DNA from: Deltaproteobacteria bacterium
GTDB taxonomy: Bacteria; Desulfobacterota; GWC2-55-46; UBA9637
Length of the DNA stretch: 59,522 nucleotides
Direction of reading: 5' to 3'
NCBI GenBank assembly: GCA_030690165.1
Contig: JAUYHF010000061.1
Location: 1 to 59,522 of the forward strand
The notes under the pieces were generated by a model. That model searched no databases, was not told where the DNA came from, and worked only from the letters and a program-made list of their open reading frames with translations. Below, piece after piece: positions 33,967 to 42,256 of the stretch. The translations under genes were made by a program, and so were the position numbers. Numbering within the stretch: the stretch's first letter is position 1; every line of letters starts with the position of its first letter.

Positions 33967-35292
33967 ATGAAAGGAAATATAATTAAAAAAGCCGGCCAAT
34001 TGCTCACCCCTGCCCTTGTCTTTCACACTGACATAATTGTTAAAAAGGCAAGTGGGCTTTATGTGGAATCAACCAATGGCAAGAGATATATGGATTTTTC
34101 CTCCGGCCTTGCAACAACCAATATCGGGCACTGCCCGCCAAAAGTGGTTGAGGCTGCAAAAAAACAATTAGATGAGATTATACACTCCGGCTGCATCTTC
34201 CGGTATAACTCTGAGATTGAATTTGCAGAAAAACTCAAGAATATAACACCCGGCAGCCTGAACATGTTTTTCTTTTCCAACAGCGGCGCTGAGGCAGTTG
34301 AAGGGGCTATAAAGCTTGCAAGGTTTGTAACAAAAAGACAGGGGATAATTGCATATACAGGCGCATTCCACGGCAGAACAATGGGCGCAGTCTCTTTAAC
34401 CACATCCACTGCAAAATACAGAAGAAACTATCACCCCCTACTGCCATCCATTTTCAGAACGCCATATCCATATTGCTACAGATGCTCTCTTGGCCAAAAT
34501 CCTGATACCTGCGGGATGGACTGTTTCGAATATCTAAAAAAGATGTTGAGGCATGAAATCAACCCTGACGAAGTAGCGGCGGTTATCATTGAACCGGTGC
34601 TTGGCGAAGGCGGATATGCCGTGCCTCCTGCTGATTATCTGAAAGAACTGAGAAAACTTTGCACACAGCATGGAATTCTGCTTATTGCAGATGAGGTTCA
34701 GACAGGCTTTGGAAGGACAGGAAAGTGGTTTGCCTGCGAACATTTTGGAATCATCCCTGATATTATGACTATTGCAAAAGGGATTGCATCCGGTTTTCCG
34801 CTCAGCGCTATTGTGTCAACAAAGAAGATTATGTCAAAGTGGCCGCCGGGCGCCCATGGAACTACATTTGGCGGAAACCCTGTATCGTGCGCCGCAGGCT
34901 CAGCCACCATAGAAACAATCATCTCCGGCAGACTTTTAGAAAACGCCGCCTTGGTTGGGAATCATGCCTTGAAAAAACTTAAAGACATGCAGAAAAAATA
35001 TCCTGTAATGGGTGATGTAAGAGGCTTGGGACTGATGATAGGAATAGAGTTTATAAAACATGTCCCGTCAGGCAGTAAGACGGGAAAAGATAAAAGCCCT
35101 GATAGTGAATTTCTAAAAAAGGTCTTGAATAAATGTTATAAAAAAGGGCTCATACTCATAGAATGCGGTATTGATAAAAACATAATCCGCTTTATGCCTC
35201 CTTTAATTACAACCATAAAAGAAATGGAAACAGCACTGGAGATTTTTGAGGAGGCTGTGGCACAGAGCCTCAAGTCAATGCTGACTGGTTGA
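33967..35292 (+). CDS. Class III PLP-dependent aminotransferase (4-aminobutyrate/omega-amino acid type)
   Basis: 441 residues. YMDFSSGLATTNIGHCPPKVV, FFFSNSGAEAVEGAIKLAR, AYTGAFHGRTMGAVSLT, LLIADEVQTGFGRTG, TIAKGIASGFPLSAI (PLP-binding Lys), and GTTFGGNPVSCAA are family motifs. A Cys-rich segment (PYCYRCSLGQNPDTCGMDC) is typical of one GABA-aminotransferase-like subgroup. It transfers the terminal amino group of an omega-amino acid to 2-oxoglutarate. The product semialdehyde would suit the dehydrogenase at 31640. Confidence 0.92.
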   Translation: MKGNIIKKAGQLLTPALVFHTDIIVKKASGLYVESTNGKRYMDFSSGLATTNIGHCPPKVVEAAKKQLDEIIHSGCIFRYNSEIEFAEKLKNITPGSLNMFFFSNSGAEAVEGAIKLARFVTKRQGIIAYTGAFHGRTMGAVSLTTSTAKYRRNYHPLLPSIFRTPYPYCYRCSLGQNPDTCGMDCFEYLKKMLRHEINPDEVAAVIIEPVLGEGGYAVPPADYLKELRKLCTQHGILLIADEVQTGFGRTGKWFACEHFGIIPDIMTIAKGIASGFPLSAIVSTKKIMSKWPPGAHGTTFGGNPVSCAAGSATIETIISGRLLENAALVGNHALKKLKDMQKKYPVMGDVRGLGLMIGIEFIKHVPSGSKTGKDKSPDSEFLKKVLNKCYKKGLILIECGIDKNIIRFMPPLITTIKEMETALEIFEEAVAQSLKSMLTG

Positions 35293-35359
35293 ATCTGGTT
35301 GGTTGATTAACATTGTTCCGTATTGTATAAAACAACAAAACTCTTATGGAGGTTAAAAT

Positions 35360-35683
35360 ATGACAGAAAAGATTTGTTGTCCTTATTGTGAGGGTTTGTT
35401 GACGGAAAAACATTATTGTATTTCTTGTCAGAAAGATTTTAACGTTGAAGTGAAGCGCAGCAAGGAAGACTCGCTGCCTGAGTATCAACTTGCTCAACAA
35501 GACTATATTGATAATACCTGTTTTCATTTGCTTAAAGAGTTTGTGCCCGCCGCCAATTGGGATATTCGTCAAATCAGCGCTATCAGAGATGCTCTTGTTG
35601 ATGTCCTTATCAAATTCCATAACAAAAAAGAATATGATCTCTATCCTTGGCTTCTGGAACCAGAAAATATAGTTTCAACATGA
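35360..35683 (+). CDS. Hypothetical protein with N-terminal zinc ribbon
   Basis: 107 residues. CCPYCEG and CISCQK form a four-Cys knuckle in the first 25 residues; the rest is helical and acidic with no recognised motif. TGGAGG lies 9 nt before the ATG. It is the last plus-strand gene of the cluster, next to the minus-strand restriction-modification island. Confidence 0.7.
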   Translation: MTEKICCPYCEGLLTEKHYCISCQKDFNVEVKRSKEDSLPEYQLAQQDYIDNTCFHLLKEFVPAANWDIRQISAIRDALVDVLIKFHNKKEYDLYPWLLEPENIVST

Positions 35684-35761
35684 CTATAGTGAAAAAATAA
35701 ATCTGCCTCATTTTCTCCCATCCGCAGTCAGAACGCCTACGGAGCCATGCCCAAAACCTTC

Positions 35762-36511
35762 TCATATTTTCGGTTGTGCCATTGCTGAGTTGAAATGGAC
35801 CAATTTGTCCCAGTCAATTGAACCATCGTCTTTACAGTAGTCATTCGCAAATTCTCTGGTAAATTTGTTTATCATCTGGGAATACGATTTCATAAAGTTT
35901 TCGTTCTTTTCTTTGGCCTTGTGTCCAAGCGGTTCAATTATCTCCAAGTATAAATTGGAATTGCCTGAAACAAACTCCCAAAATTGTTGACCACAGTATT
36001 TGTAATAATTTGCTTTTTTGTATGGATGTCTATCTCGTCCGTAACAGCAGCCATTGACTGCTTCTACTTGAATCTTGGAGTTGCTTGTCCTTAATGTTTT
36101 TCGTGCAGAATTAAAATTGGCTATCATGTCTCTGATTTGACGGCTGTTGCCCCAGTTTGGGCCGGATTTGATATTAACAATATATCTGATCTTATTTTTA
36201 TCGAACTCAAGATCAATGCCTGGAATTCCTGACTTCCAACCACCTAAGACCTTCTTATTGATAAATATCGCAAGACCTTCTAACCAATCGCCAAAGATGG
36301 TTTCTTCGTTAGAAGAAATATGCGCGTCAACAAGCCCCTTTACAATCTGTTCCGCAGTCAACACATACTTCGCTCTAAACAGGTACGGGTTTTTTCTTTT
36401 GAGGACTTGCGAAAGTTTGAGAGTATCTATGCTTGCAATACGTTGCTGATGAAAAGCCCCAATGTTTTCTTCAACGTATCTGGTTACATCTCGCAGGTTT
36501 ACTTTTTTCAT
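35762..36511 (-). CDS. Type II restriction endonuclease, PmeII family
   Basis: 249 residues. The N-terminal half (LKRKNPYLFRAKYVLTAEQI; FGDWLEGLAIFIN) and the catalytic region resemble the PmeII/EcoO109I-type endonucleases. Likely PD-(D/E)xK residues are Asp100 in GIPGIDLEF and Lys115 in VNIKSGPNWGNS. The middle acidic residue of D-E-x-K is Asn113 here, so a neighbouring Glu must substitute if the enzyme is active. Its start lies inside the methyltransferase gene (41-nt overlap), so expression is coupled and the methylase is made first. The recognition site cannot be read from sequence. Confidence 0.8.
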   Translation of the reverse strand: MKKVNLRDVTRYVEENIGAFHQQRIASIDTLKLSQVLKRKNPYLFRAKYVLTAEQIVKGLVDAHISSNEETIFGDWLEGLAIFINKKVLGGWKSGIPGIDLEFDKNKIRYIVNIKSGPNWGNSRQIRDMIANFNSARKTLRTSNSKIQVEAVNGCCYGRDRHPYKKANYYKYCGQQFWEFVSGNSNLYLEIIEPLGHKAKEKNENFMKSYSQMINKFTREFANDYCKDDGSIDWDKLVHFNSAMAQPKI

Positions 36512-37349
36512 ATTTTACCTTTGGCTCGCATAGATAATGTGTGAGCGGTTCAATCTCACTTTTTACCATCTCATAATATTCAGGAAGTATCTCAATCCCT
36601 ATTGAATTCCTTAACATCCTTTTTGCAACAAAAATAGTTGTTCCTGAACCCATGAATGGGTCTAAAACAATATCTTTTTCTTTAGTGAAAAGCTTTATAA
36701 ACCATTCCGGCAATTCATCAGGAAATACTGCGCTGTGATTCTTGTTATTACATTCTGTAGCCAAATGCAAAACATTTGTAGGATAAACCATCTTCCGATT
36801 AAGCCAATTTGAAACATTTTTTCCGAAACCACTCCCATTTTTAGCATTATCTCTTATTTTGTCTATTTCACTCAGGTTTCTTAATCTGCCTTTTGCCCAA
36901 TCGCCGACAGGTACCATAACTTCTTCCTGATACATATTAAATTTCGTAGTTTTATTAAATTGCAAGAGTCTTTCCCATGCGTCACGAAAACGATTCGGCC
37001 ATTTGCCGGGATAACAATTTTTTTTATGCCATATAAATTCTTCTGTCCAAAGCCAGCCTTGCTTGCGCATGGCTAAAATCAATTCCATAACATAAGTGTG
37101 TCGTTCGCCGTTAGCAGCCTTTTCTTTGATATTCAAAACAAAGGTGCCCGTTGGTTTTAATACCCTTAAAAGCTGTTCAGAAATCGGCGAAAACCATTCA
37201 ACGTATTTGTCGGGATGAATGCCTCCGTAGGTGTTTTTACGACTGTCCGCATAAGGCGGTGATGTAAAAATCAGGTCAATAGAATTATCGCCTAACTTTT
37301 CCAGTTCGTCTTTACAGTCGCCTAAAAGTATGTTTGTGGATATTTTCAT
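36471..37349 (-). CDS. Beta-class DNA methyltransferase (probable N4-cytosine), partner of the PmeII-type endonuclease
   Basis: 292 residues. Motif IV TSPPYAD (about residues 29-35) comes before motif I DPFMGSGTT (about 230-238), the beta-class order. SPPY favours N4-cytosine modification, although adenine N6 cannot be excluded. The region between (about 60-220) holds the target-recognition segment. It protects host DNA from the endonuclease encoded downstream. The gene is AT-richer in feel than its neighbours and is absent from the conserved operons around it, consistent with horizontal gain. Confidence 0.9.
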   Translation of the reverse strand: MKISTNILLGDCKDELEKLGDNSIDLIFTSPPYADSRKNTYGGIHPDKYVEWFSPISEQLLRVLKPTGTFVLNIKEKAANGERHTYVMELILAMRKQGWLWTEEFIWHKKNCYPGKWPNRFRDAWERLLQFNKTTKFNMYQEEVMVPVGDWAKGRLRNLSEIDKIRDNAKNGSGFGKNVSNWLNRKMVYPTNVLHLATECNNKNHSAVFPDELPEWFIKLFTKEKDIVLDPFMGSGTTIFVAKRMLRNSIGIEILPEYYEMVKSEIEPLTHYLCEPKVKYEKSKPARCNQIR

Positions 37350-37400
37350 ATTTATCTTCGGTTATGACAGTGAAGGAAATAAATTTGCCCCCTTTCTCCA

Positions 37401-38453
37401 CTACTCCTCAAAATATAAAATATTAGATTCGAATAGAATATCGAGCAATTCAAACAACTTCATCTCGGATAAATTCTCGCCCAAATATTTTACCTGCATT
37501 CGCACACTTCCTGACTTAAACTTGTGTGTACGGTTCTCATAGATGATGTGCATAGGACGCTCTAAAGTGAATTCAAGGTTATCATAAATCAGTGAACCAT
37601 TGCTGGCAAGCCTGATACCCGTTTGATAAATTCTGGCTGTCAATTTATGTAGTGCTTCACAATAGTTTATAGATGGAATAAATATGATGGAAAATAACAA
37701 CGGTTCTACCGCACCATTATTAAGTTCTTTTATCAAATCGTTTAAAATTGGGAATGTTATACCAGTAAGATTTGGATCCAATTTAATAGCCAGATTTTTA
37801 TCGTCTTGCACGAATGACAGCCCATATGTGTAAGTACTATATTTGGTAGACTGACATTCTATTCCCTTTTCAATTAGCTTCTTATGTATTTCCTGCAATG
37901 TGGACTCTATGTTAGTAGGGCCTGAAATCTTAAATTGAATCTCATGAATTACTGTCGCATATTTTTGCAAGGTACTATTAGCAAGTGTCGTATCAGCAGT
38001 AAATATTTCGTTATATTCTGACTCTGTAAATGATTCTTCATGTTTGTGGGAAAATGCTTCGTTAATTAAGGCTATAATATTATTTAGACCCCTTGCATCT
38101 TTGATATTAAATCCTTGAAGCAAACTTAATGGAGGAGGTATTTGTTCTAAATCAACACCCAAAACACCAACTGGCACTACTCTCACTTCTTTACAATAAG
38201 AAAAACCTGCTTCAAAATATATCCAATGCGAATTTAACGAATGGGGAGATATAAAGACAATCATTAATTTGGAATTGTTTAGCGCCTCTTCAATTTTGTG
38301 AACCCAATTACGTCCAAGAGGAATACTCTGACCGTCGATAGACATGAACACCTCAATAGCATTGCCTGTCTTTAAAAGGATGAACTCTCGCAACTTTTTA
38401 AGGAGTTTTTCGTCATAAGATGAGTGGCTGAAAAAGATTGTTTCTTTACCCAT
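37401..38453 (-). CDS. TIR-domain protein with novel C-terminal half
   Basis: 350 residues. Residues about 1-130 are a TIR domain: TIFFSHSSYDEKLLKKL, EVFMSIDGQSIPLGRNW, LMIVFISPHSLNS and WIYFE, with Trp77 and catalytic-type Glu81 forming the WxxxE motif of NAD-cleaving TIRs. Residues about 160-350 form an alpha/beta region (QFKISGPTNIESTLQEIHKK; LEFTLERPMHIIYENRTHKF) that I do not recognise. There is no signal peptide or helix. It lies 51 nt upstream of a restriction-modification pair in the same direction. An NAD-depleting antiphage effector with its own sensor half is the likely role (inference). Confidence 0.85.
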   Translation of the reverse strand: MGKETIFFSHSSYDEKLLKKLREFILLKTGNAIEVFMSIDGQSIPLGRNWVHKIEEALNNSKLMIVFISPHSLNSHWIYFEAGFSYCKEVRVVPVGVLGVDLEQIPPPLSLLQGFNIKDARGLNNIIALINEAFSHKHEESFTESEYNEIFTADTTLANSTLQKYATVIHEIQFKISGPTNIESTLQEIHKKLIEKGIECQSTKYSTYTYGLSFVQDDKNLAIKLDPNLTGITFPILNDLIKELNNGAVEPLLFSIIFIPSINYCEALHKLTARIYQTGIRLASNGSLIYDNLEFTLERPMHIIYENRTHKFKSGSVRMQVKYLGENLSEMKLFELLDILFESNILYFEE

Positions 38454-38559
38454 TATAACTCCGTCAATCTAACCAAATATTTTGCTATGCATGCTTGAGA
38501 TGGCTGTTTTTTAGCACCAGAGTTTTCTCATCCCTTATGCTCCATTTACTTATTAAGCC

Positions 38560-41016
38560 TTACCCGCAATCCGAATACCCGCAATTGCACTTGGCGCACC
38601 CTTCCTCATACTGCATCTGCGCGCCACAGTCAGGACAGGCGCCCCTCTGCAACACATCGGCGGCGCCTAAAAATCCGGAATGCGGTTTGCCGTCGCTGTA
38701 AACCATCTGCTCGTCGTGTATCTTAAGCCTCGTGTCGCCAATCTGCCTCTTATAATTTACATACCAATCCATAGCCCTGGCAACTGCGTCAGCGCATGAT
38801 AGGATTTTTTCCTTGCCGTATCCCACAGGCACATGACAGCTTATGCCGCGCATCTGTTTGATAACCTCTTCCACCTGTATCCCGCTTCTCAGGGCAAGCG
38901 ATGCCATCCTGCCTATTGCCTCGCACTGTGATGCAGCGCAGCCGCCTGCCTTGCCGATCTGCGTGAATATCTCAAACGGCCGCCCCTCCTCATCTTCATT
39001 TATGGTTATATAGAGATTTCCGCAGCCTGTCTTCATCTTTCTTGTTGCGCCAAAGGTAATGTCTCCTCTGGGTTTTGGGGTTAAAACTGTTGTTTGATGT
39101 TTCAATTCCTGTGTCTGTAATTTAGCGTCTTTTTTCTCCCCTTTATTCAAAACCTGCACATCCCTTGAACCATCCCTGTAAACGGTAACACCCTTGCAGT
39201 TGAGTTTATAGGCTAATCTGTAAACATCGGCAACATCCTCAGCCGTTGCCTCGTTCGGGAAGTTGACAGTCTTTGAAACCGCATTGTCCGTATACTTCTG
39301 AAATGCGGCCTGCATCTTTATATGCCATTCAGGGGATATATCGTGGGAGGTTACAAACAGCCTCTTTATGTCATCCGGCACATCGTTCACATCATGCAGC
39401 CCGCCTGTCTTGGCAACCTGTTTCATAAGCTCCGGGGTGTAGAAACCGCGCTCTTTGGCAATCTCCTCAAATAATGGATTTGCCTCTACGAGTTCAGCGC
39501 CGTCAAGCACATTTCTGGTATATGCCAGCGCAAATATAGGCTCTATTCCTGAGGAGCATCCTGCTATCATAGATATTGTTCCGGTCGGGGCAATGGTAGT
39601 TACAGTGGCATTCCTTATCTTACTGCCTCCATCGTATATAGAACCCTTAAAGTTGGGGAATTCACCCCTTTTCTCTGCGAGTTTAATGGACGCATCCTTC
39701 CCCTTTTCCTGTATAAAACCCATAACCTCAAGTGCTATGTCTATTGCCTCTTCTGAATTATATGGAATGCCAAGCCTTACCAGCATATCTGCAAAGCCCA
39801 TTACACCAAGGCCTATCTTGCGGTTGCCCTTTGTCATATTTTCAATCTGGGGAATCGGATAACGGTTCATATCTATTACATTATCAAGAAAATGAACCGC
39901 TTCCTTTATAACATATTCAAGTTTACCCCAATCAATTTCAAAGACAGGGGTCGGGGATCGGGGATCGGTGATCGGATCGTAAAAGGGTTCAGTGTGAGAT
40001 TTTCCTGACCCCTGACCCCTGACCCCTGCCCCCTGTCTTTTTACCATCTTTACAAGATTTATTGAGCCAAGGTTGCAGGACTCATAAGGCAGAAGCGGCT
40101 GCTCTCCGCATGGATTTGTTGATTCTATTGCGCCTATGTGCGGGGTTGGATTATCCCTGTTTATCCTGTCAATAAAGATTATGCCGGGGTCGCCGTTTTT
40201 CCATGCCATATTTACTATCTTTTCAAAGACCTCTTTTGCATTAAGACTTCCCGCGGCCTTTCCTGTCCTCGGATTCTTCAATTCATATTCTCTGCCTGCC
40301 TCTGCAGCCTCCATAAATTCCTCTGTAATAGCTACGGAGATATTAAAATTATTAAGTTTGTTATTATCCTCTTTGCAGGTTATAAAGTTCATGACATCAG
40401 GATGGTCTATCCGCAGTATCCCCATATTTGCCCCGCGCCGTGTGCCTCCCTGTTTTATTGCCTCTGTGGCAGAGTCAAATACTGTCATAAACGATATGGG
40501 GCCGGATGATATGCCGGAGGTTGAGCCAACTATATCTCCTGACGGCCTGAGCCTTGAAAACGAAAAACCAGTGCCTCCCCCGCTCTTATGGATTAAAGCA
40601 GTATGCTTTACAGCCTCAAATATGCTCTCCATTGAATCGTCCACCGGAAGCACAAAACATGCGGAGAGTTGCTGCAACTCCCTGCCGGCATTCATGAGGG
40701 TCGGGGAATTTGGCATAAACTGGAGCGAAGCCATCATCTCATAAAAAACCTCTGCTGTTTTTTCAATATCTGCCTTTGGGTCATATATCTTATCAGCCTG
40801 ACTGATATTTTCTGCCACCCGCCAGAGCATAGTTTCAGGGGTTTCAATGGGATTGCCATTCAGATCTTTTTTAAGATACCGTTTTCCCAGCACCTTGATG
40901 GCATTATGCGCAAGCTGCGGAACTATCTTCTTTTGCTTTTGTGTCCCGCTGGATAGTTTCTTCTTTGGAACCGAAGGCTGGAAACCCTCTCCAAAAATGT
41001 CTTGTTCTGCGTCCAT
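38560..41016 (-). CDS. nrdJ: Adenosylcobalamin-dependent ribonucleoside-diphosphate reductase (class II)
   Basis: About 818 residues from the ATG at 41016, which has AGGAG 8 nt upstream; a TTG 30 nt earlier was rejected. Active-site landmarks: LSACFVLPVDDS, STNPCGEQPLLPYESCNLGSIN (radical Cys region), and ATVTTIAPTGTISMIAGCSSGIEP. A C-terminal redox and zinc region ends CPDCGAQMQYEEGCAKCNCG. It makes dNDPs with or without oxygen. Residues about 335-365 (AGVRGQGSGKSHTEPFYD region) are an insert encoded by the inverted heptamer element at 39943-40037. The gene is under the NrdR-box promoter at 41143-41196. Confidence 0.96.
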   Translation of the reverse strand: MDAEQDIFGEGFQPSVPKKKLSSGTQKQKKIVPQLAHNAIKVLGKRYLKKDLNGNPIETPETMLWRVAENISQADKIYDPKADIEKTAEVFYEMMASLQFMPNSPTLMNAGRELQQLSACFVLPVDDSMESIFEAVKHTALIHKSGGGTGFSFSRLRPSGDIVGSTSGISSGPISFMTVFDSATEAIKQGGTRRGANMGILRIDHPDVMNFITCKEDNNKLNNFNISVAITEEFMEAAEAGREYELKNPRTGKAAGSLNAKEVFEKIVNMAWKNGDPGIIFIDRINRDNPTPHIGAIESTNPCGEQPLLPYESCNLGSINLVKMVKRQGAGVRGQGSGKSHTEPFYDPITDPRSPTPVFEIDWGKLEYVIKEAVHFLDNVIDMNRYPIPQIENMTKGNRKIGLGVMGFADMLVRLGIPYNSEEAIDIALEVMGFIQEKGKDASIKLAEKRGEFPNFKGSIYDGGSKIRNATVTTIAPTGTISMIAGCSSGIEPIFALAYTRNVLDGAELVEANPLFEEIAKERGFYTPELMKQVAKTGGLHDVNDVPDDIKRLFVTSHDISPEWHIKMQAAFQKYTDNAVSKTVNFPNEATAEDVADVYRLAYKLNCKGVTVYRDGSRDVQVLNKGEKKDAKLQTQELKHQTTVLTPKPRGDITFGATRKMKTGCGNLYITINEDEEGRPFEIFTQIGKAGGCAASQCEAIGRMASLALRSGIQVEEVIKQMRGISCHVPVGYGKEKILSCADAVARAMDWYVNYKRQIGDTRLKIHDEQMVYSDGKPHSGFLGAADVLQRGACPDCGAQMQYEEGCAKCNCGYSDCG
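39943..40037. repeat. Inverted pair of heptamer arrays inside nrdJ
   Basis: Left array (39943-39979) starts GACAGGGG and continues in TCGGGGA-type units. Right array (40003-40037) is TCCTGAC, CCCTGAC twice, and ends CCCCTGTC. The outer ends are perfectly complementary. The whole element is translated in frame, adding about 30 residues to NrdJ. Confidence 0.75.
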
Positions 41017-41056
41017 AACATCTCCTTTTTTTAAGTGAGTGAGCAAGCTGTTAGTT

Positions 41057-41079
41057 GTAAGCAGCCAAAAACTGCTTAC
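41057..41079. repeat. 8-bp palindrome in the nrdJ leader
   Basis: Arms GTAAGCAG and CTGCTTAC surround a 7-nt loop. It lies in the 5' untranslated region of nrdJ, about 40 nt upstream of the start codon, and may affect nrdJ mRNA or simply belong to the window's 7-nt-loop palindrome family. Confidence 0.65.
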
Positions 41080-41142
41080 TATTTTTAGTATAAACGTATG
41101 TCATTGAATATATAAACATAAGCGCTTGTTTTTAAAAGGCAA

Positions 41143-41196
41143 ACGGCATATATTGTGTATTGGCGTCTACTATACCACAATATATTGTGTTGTCAA
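41143..41196 (-). promoter_or_regulatory. nrdJ promoter with two NrdR boxes
   Basis: Minus strand: TTGACA (41196-41191), 16-bp spacer, TATAGT (41174-41169). The spacer (41175-41190) is a 15-of-16 match to the NrdR box ACACAATATATTGTGT. A second box, 13 of 16, lies at 41143-41158, 32 bp away (three helical turns) and just past the expected start site. Paired boxes in phase are the NrdR hallmark. Binding of NrdR-ATP/dATP would occlude the promoter. Confidence 0.82.
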
Positions 41197-41240
41197 GAGG
41201 AAAATATGAAAGCAAAAATATGGAAGGAATGCGCAAATCC

Positions 41241-41268
41241 TTGACCATTTCCATTCTTCTGCTATACT
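41241..41268 (+). promoter_or_regulatory. Sigma70-type promoter for the enoyl-CoA hydratase gene
   Basis: TTGACC (41241-41246) and TATACT (41263-41268) with a 16-bp spacer, 21 bp before the ATG at 41290, leaving a short leader with AAAGGAAG. Confidence 0.55.
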
Positions 41269-41289
41269 TGTTGTCAAAGGAAGCTGCAT

Positions 41290-42039
41290 ATGAATAAATT
41301 GATGGATATACTTATAGAAAACAACCTTGCCCTAATCACTCTTAATAACCCGCCTGTAAATGCGCTATCTCTCAAGTTGATAGCCGGACTAAAGGAAGTT
41401 TTTTGGGATTTAAATAAAAAAGAAAATATCAAAATTATAATTATAACCGGCGCAGGCAGAACATTCTGCGCTGGCGCGGATATAAAGGAACTATCAGCGA
41501 TAAAGACAAAGAAGGAGGGAGAGGCATTTGCAAAAAACGGACAGGAGTTGATGGATATTATTGAATCCTCAACCATTCCTGTAATTGCCGCTATAAATGG
41601 CGCATGTATCGGCGGAGGCAATGAGCTTGCCATGGCCTGCCATATAAGGATTGCTTCAGAGGATGCATGGTTTTCACAGCCTGAAATAAATCTTGGGATA
41701 ATACCCGGTTTCGGTGGAAGCCGCAGGCTTACAAAAATAATAGGCAGAGGCAAGGCCATAGAACTCCTAATCACAGGAAACAAGATTTCGGCTAAAGATG
41801 CTTTGGCTATCGGCCTTTTAAATAAGATTGTCCCAAGAGACAAACTAATGGATGAAGCAAAAGAGCTTGCCGGCAGAATAGCAAATAAAAGCAGGCTTGC
41901 CGTAAGCTTATGCCTCAAGGCTATATATGGAGTGGAAGGAGAGGATAAACTCTTTGGCAAGGTTTGTGAAACAGAAGATAAGGATGAGGGCATACGCGCC
42001 TTTTTGGAAAAGAGACAGGCGGTATTTAAGGATAAGTAA
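41290..42039 (+). CDS. Enoyl-CoA hydratase/isomerase family protein
   Basis: 249 residues, crotonase fold. NNPPVNALSLKL, GAGRTFCAGADIKEL (oxyanion hole), NGACIGGGNELAMACHIRIAS with the first catalytic Glu in GGNE, and QPEINLGIIPGFGG with the second Glu. Both acids support hydratase activity on a short-chain enoyl-CoA. It stands alone between nrdJ and ftsH with its own promoter. No other beta-oxidation genes are close, so the pathway is uncertain. Confidence 0.9.
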   Translation: MNKLMDILIENNLALITLNNPPVNALSLKLIAGLKEVFWDLNKKENIKIIIITGAGRTFCAGADIKELSAIKTKKEGEAFAKNGQELMDIIESSTIPVIAAINGACIGGGNELAMACHIRIASEDAWFSQPEINLGIIPGFGGSRRLTKIIGRGKAIELLITGNKISAKDALAIGLLNKIVPRDKLMDEAKELAGRIANKSRLAVSLCLKAIYGVEGEDKLFGKVCETEDKDEGIRAFLEKRQAVFKDK

Positions 42040-42256
42040 TTGCGATGTCAGCCAAAAAGGCATCAATTAAGCCATTACTCAGTTAAAATTCTATAAGATA
42101 AATTTCTGTTGTAATGTTTTTTGATTTATGACAATATACTTTTTTGCTAAAAGAAAAAACGCAGTTATTACATGCTGCCTTAAAAAGGATTGAGCTTACG
42201 CATAAATTTCTATCTGATTTTCATGCTGATTTAAGACAAGGGGGATAATATCAAGG

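Noticed and set aside
37401-38453. Thoeris system
   Set aside because: A ThsB-like TIR needs a ThsA NADase partner; no SIR2 or macro-domain gene is adjacent.
40136-40744. Long open frame on the plus strand opposite nrdJ (about 200 codons)
   Set aside because: It is antisense to a highly conserved enzyme, has no ribosome site and its translation has low-complexity, hydrophobic bias typical of a shadow frame.
41017-41142. Cobalamin riboswitch in the nrdJ leader
   Set aside because: The leader is about 150 nt and lacks a B12-box-like motif; only one 8-bp hairpin is present. Control by NrdR explains the site better.
42040-42256. Small gene or RNA in the 217-bp gap before ftsH
   Set aside because: No frame with a ribosome site, no clear hairpin and no conserved motif was seen; only an AT-rich leader.
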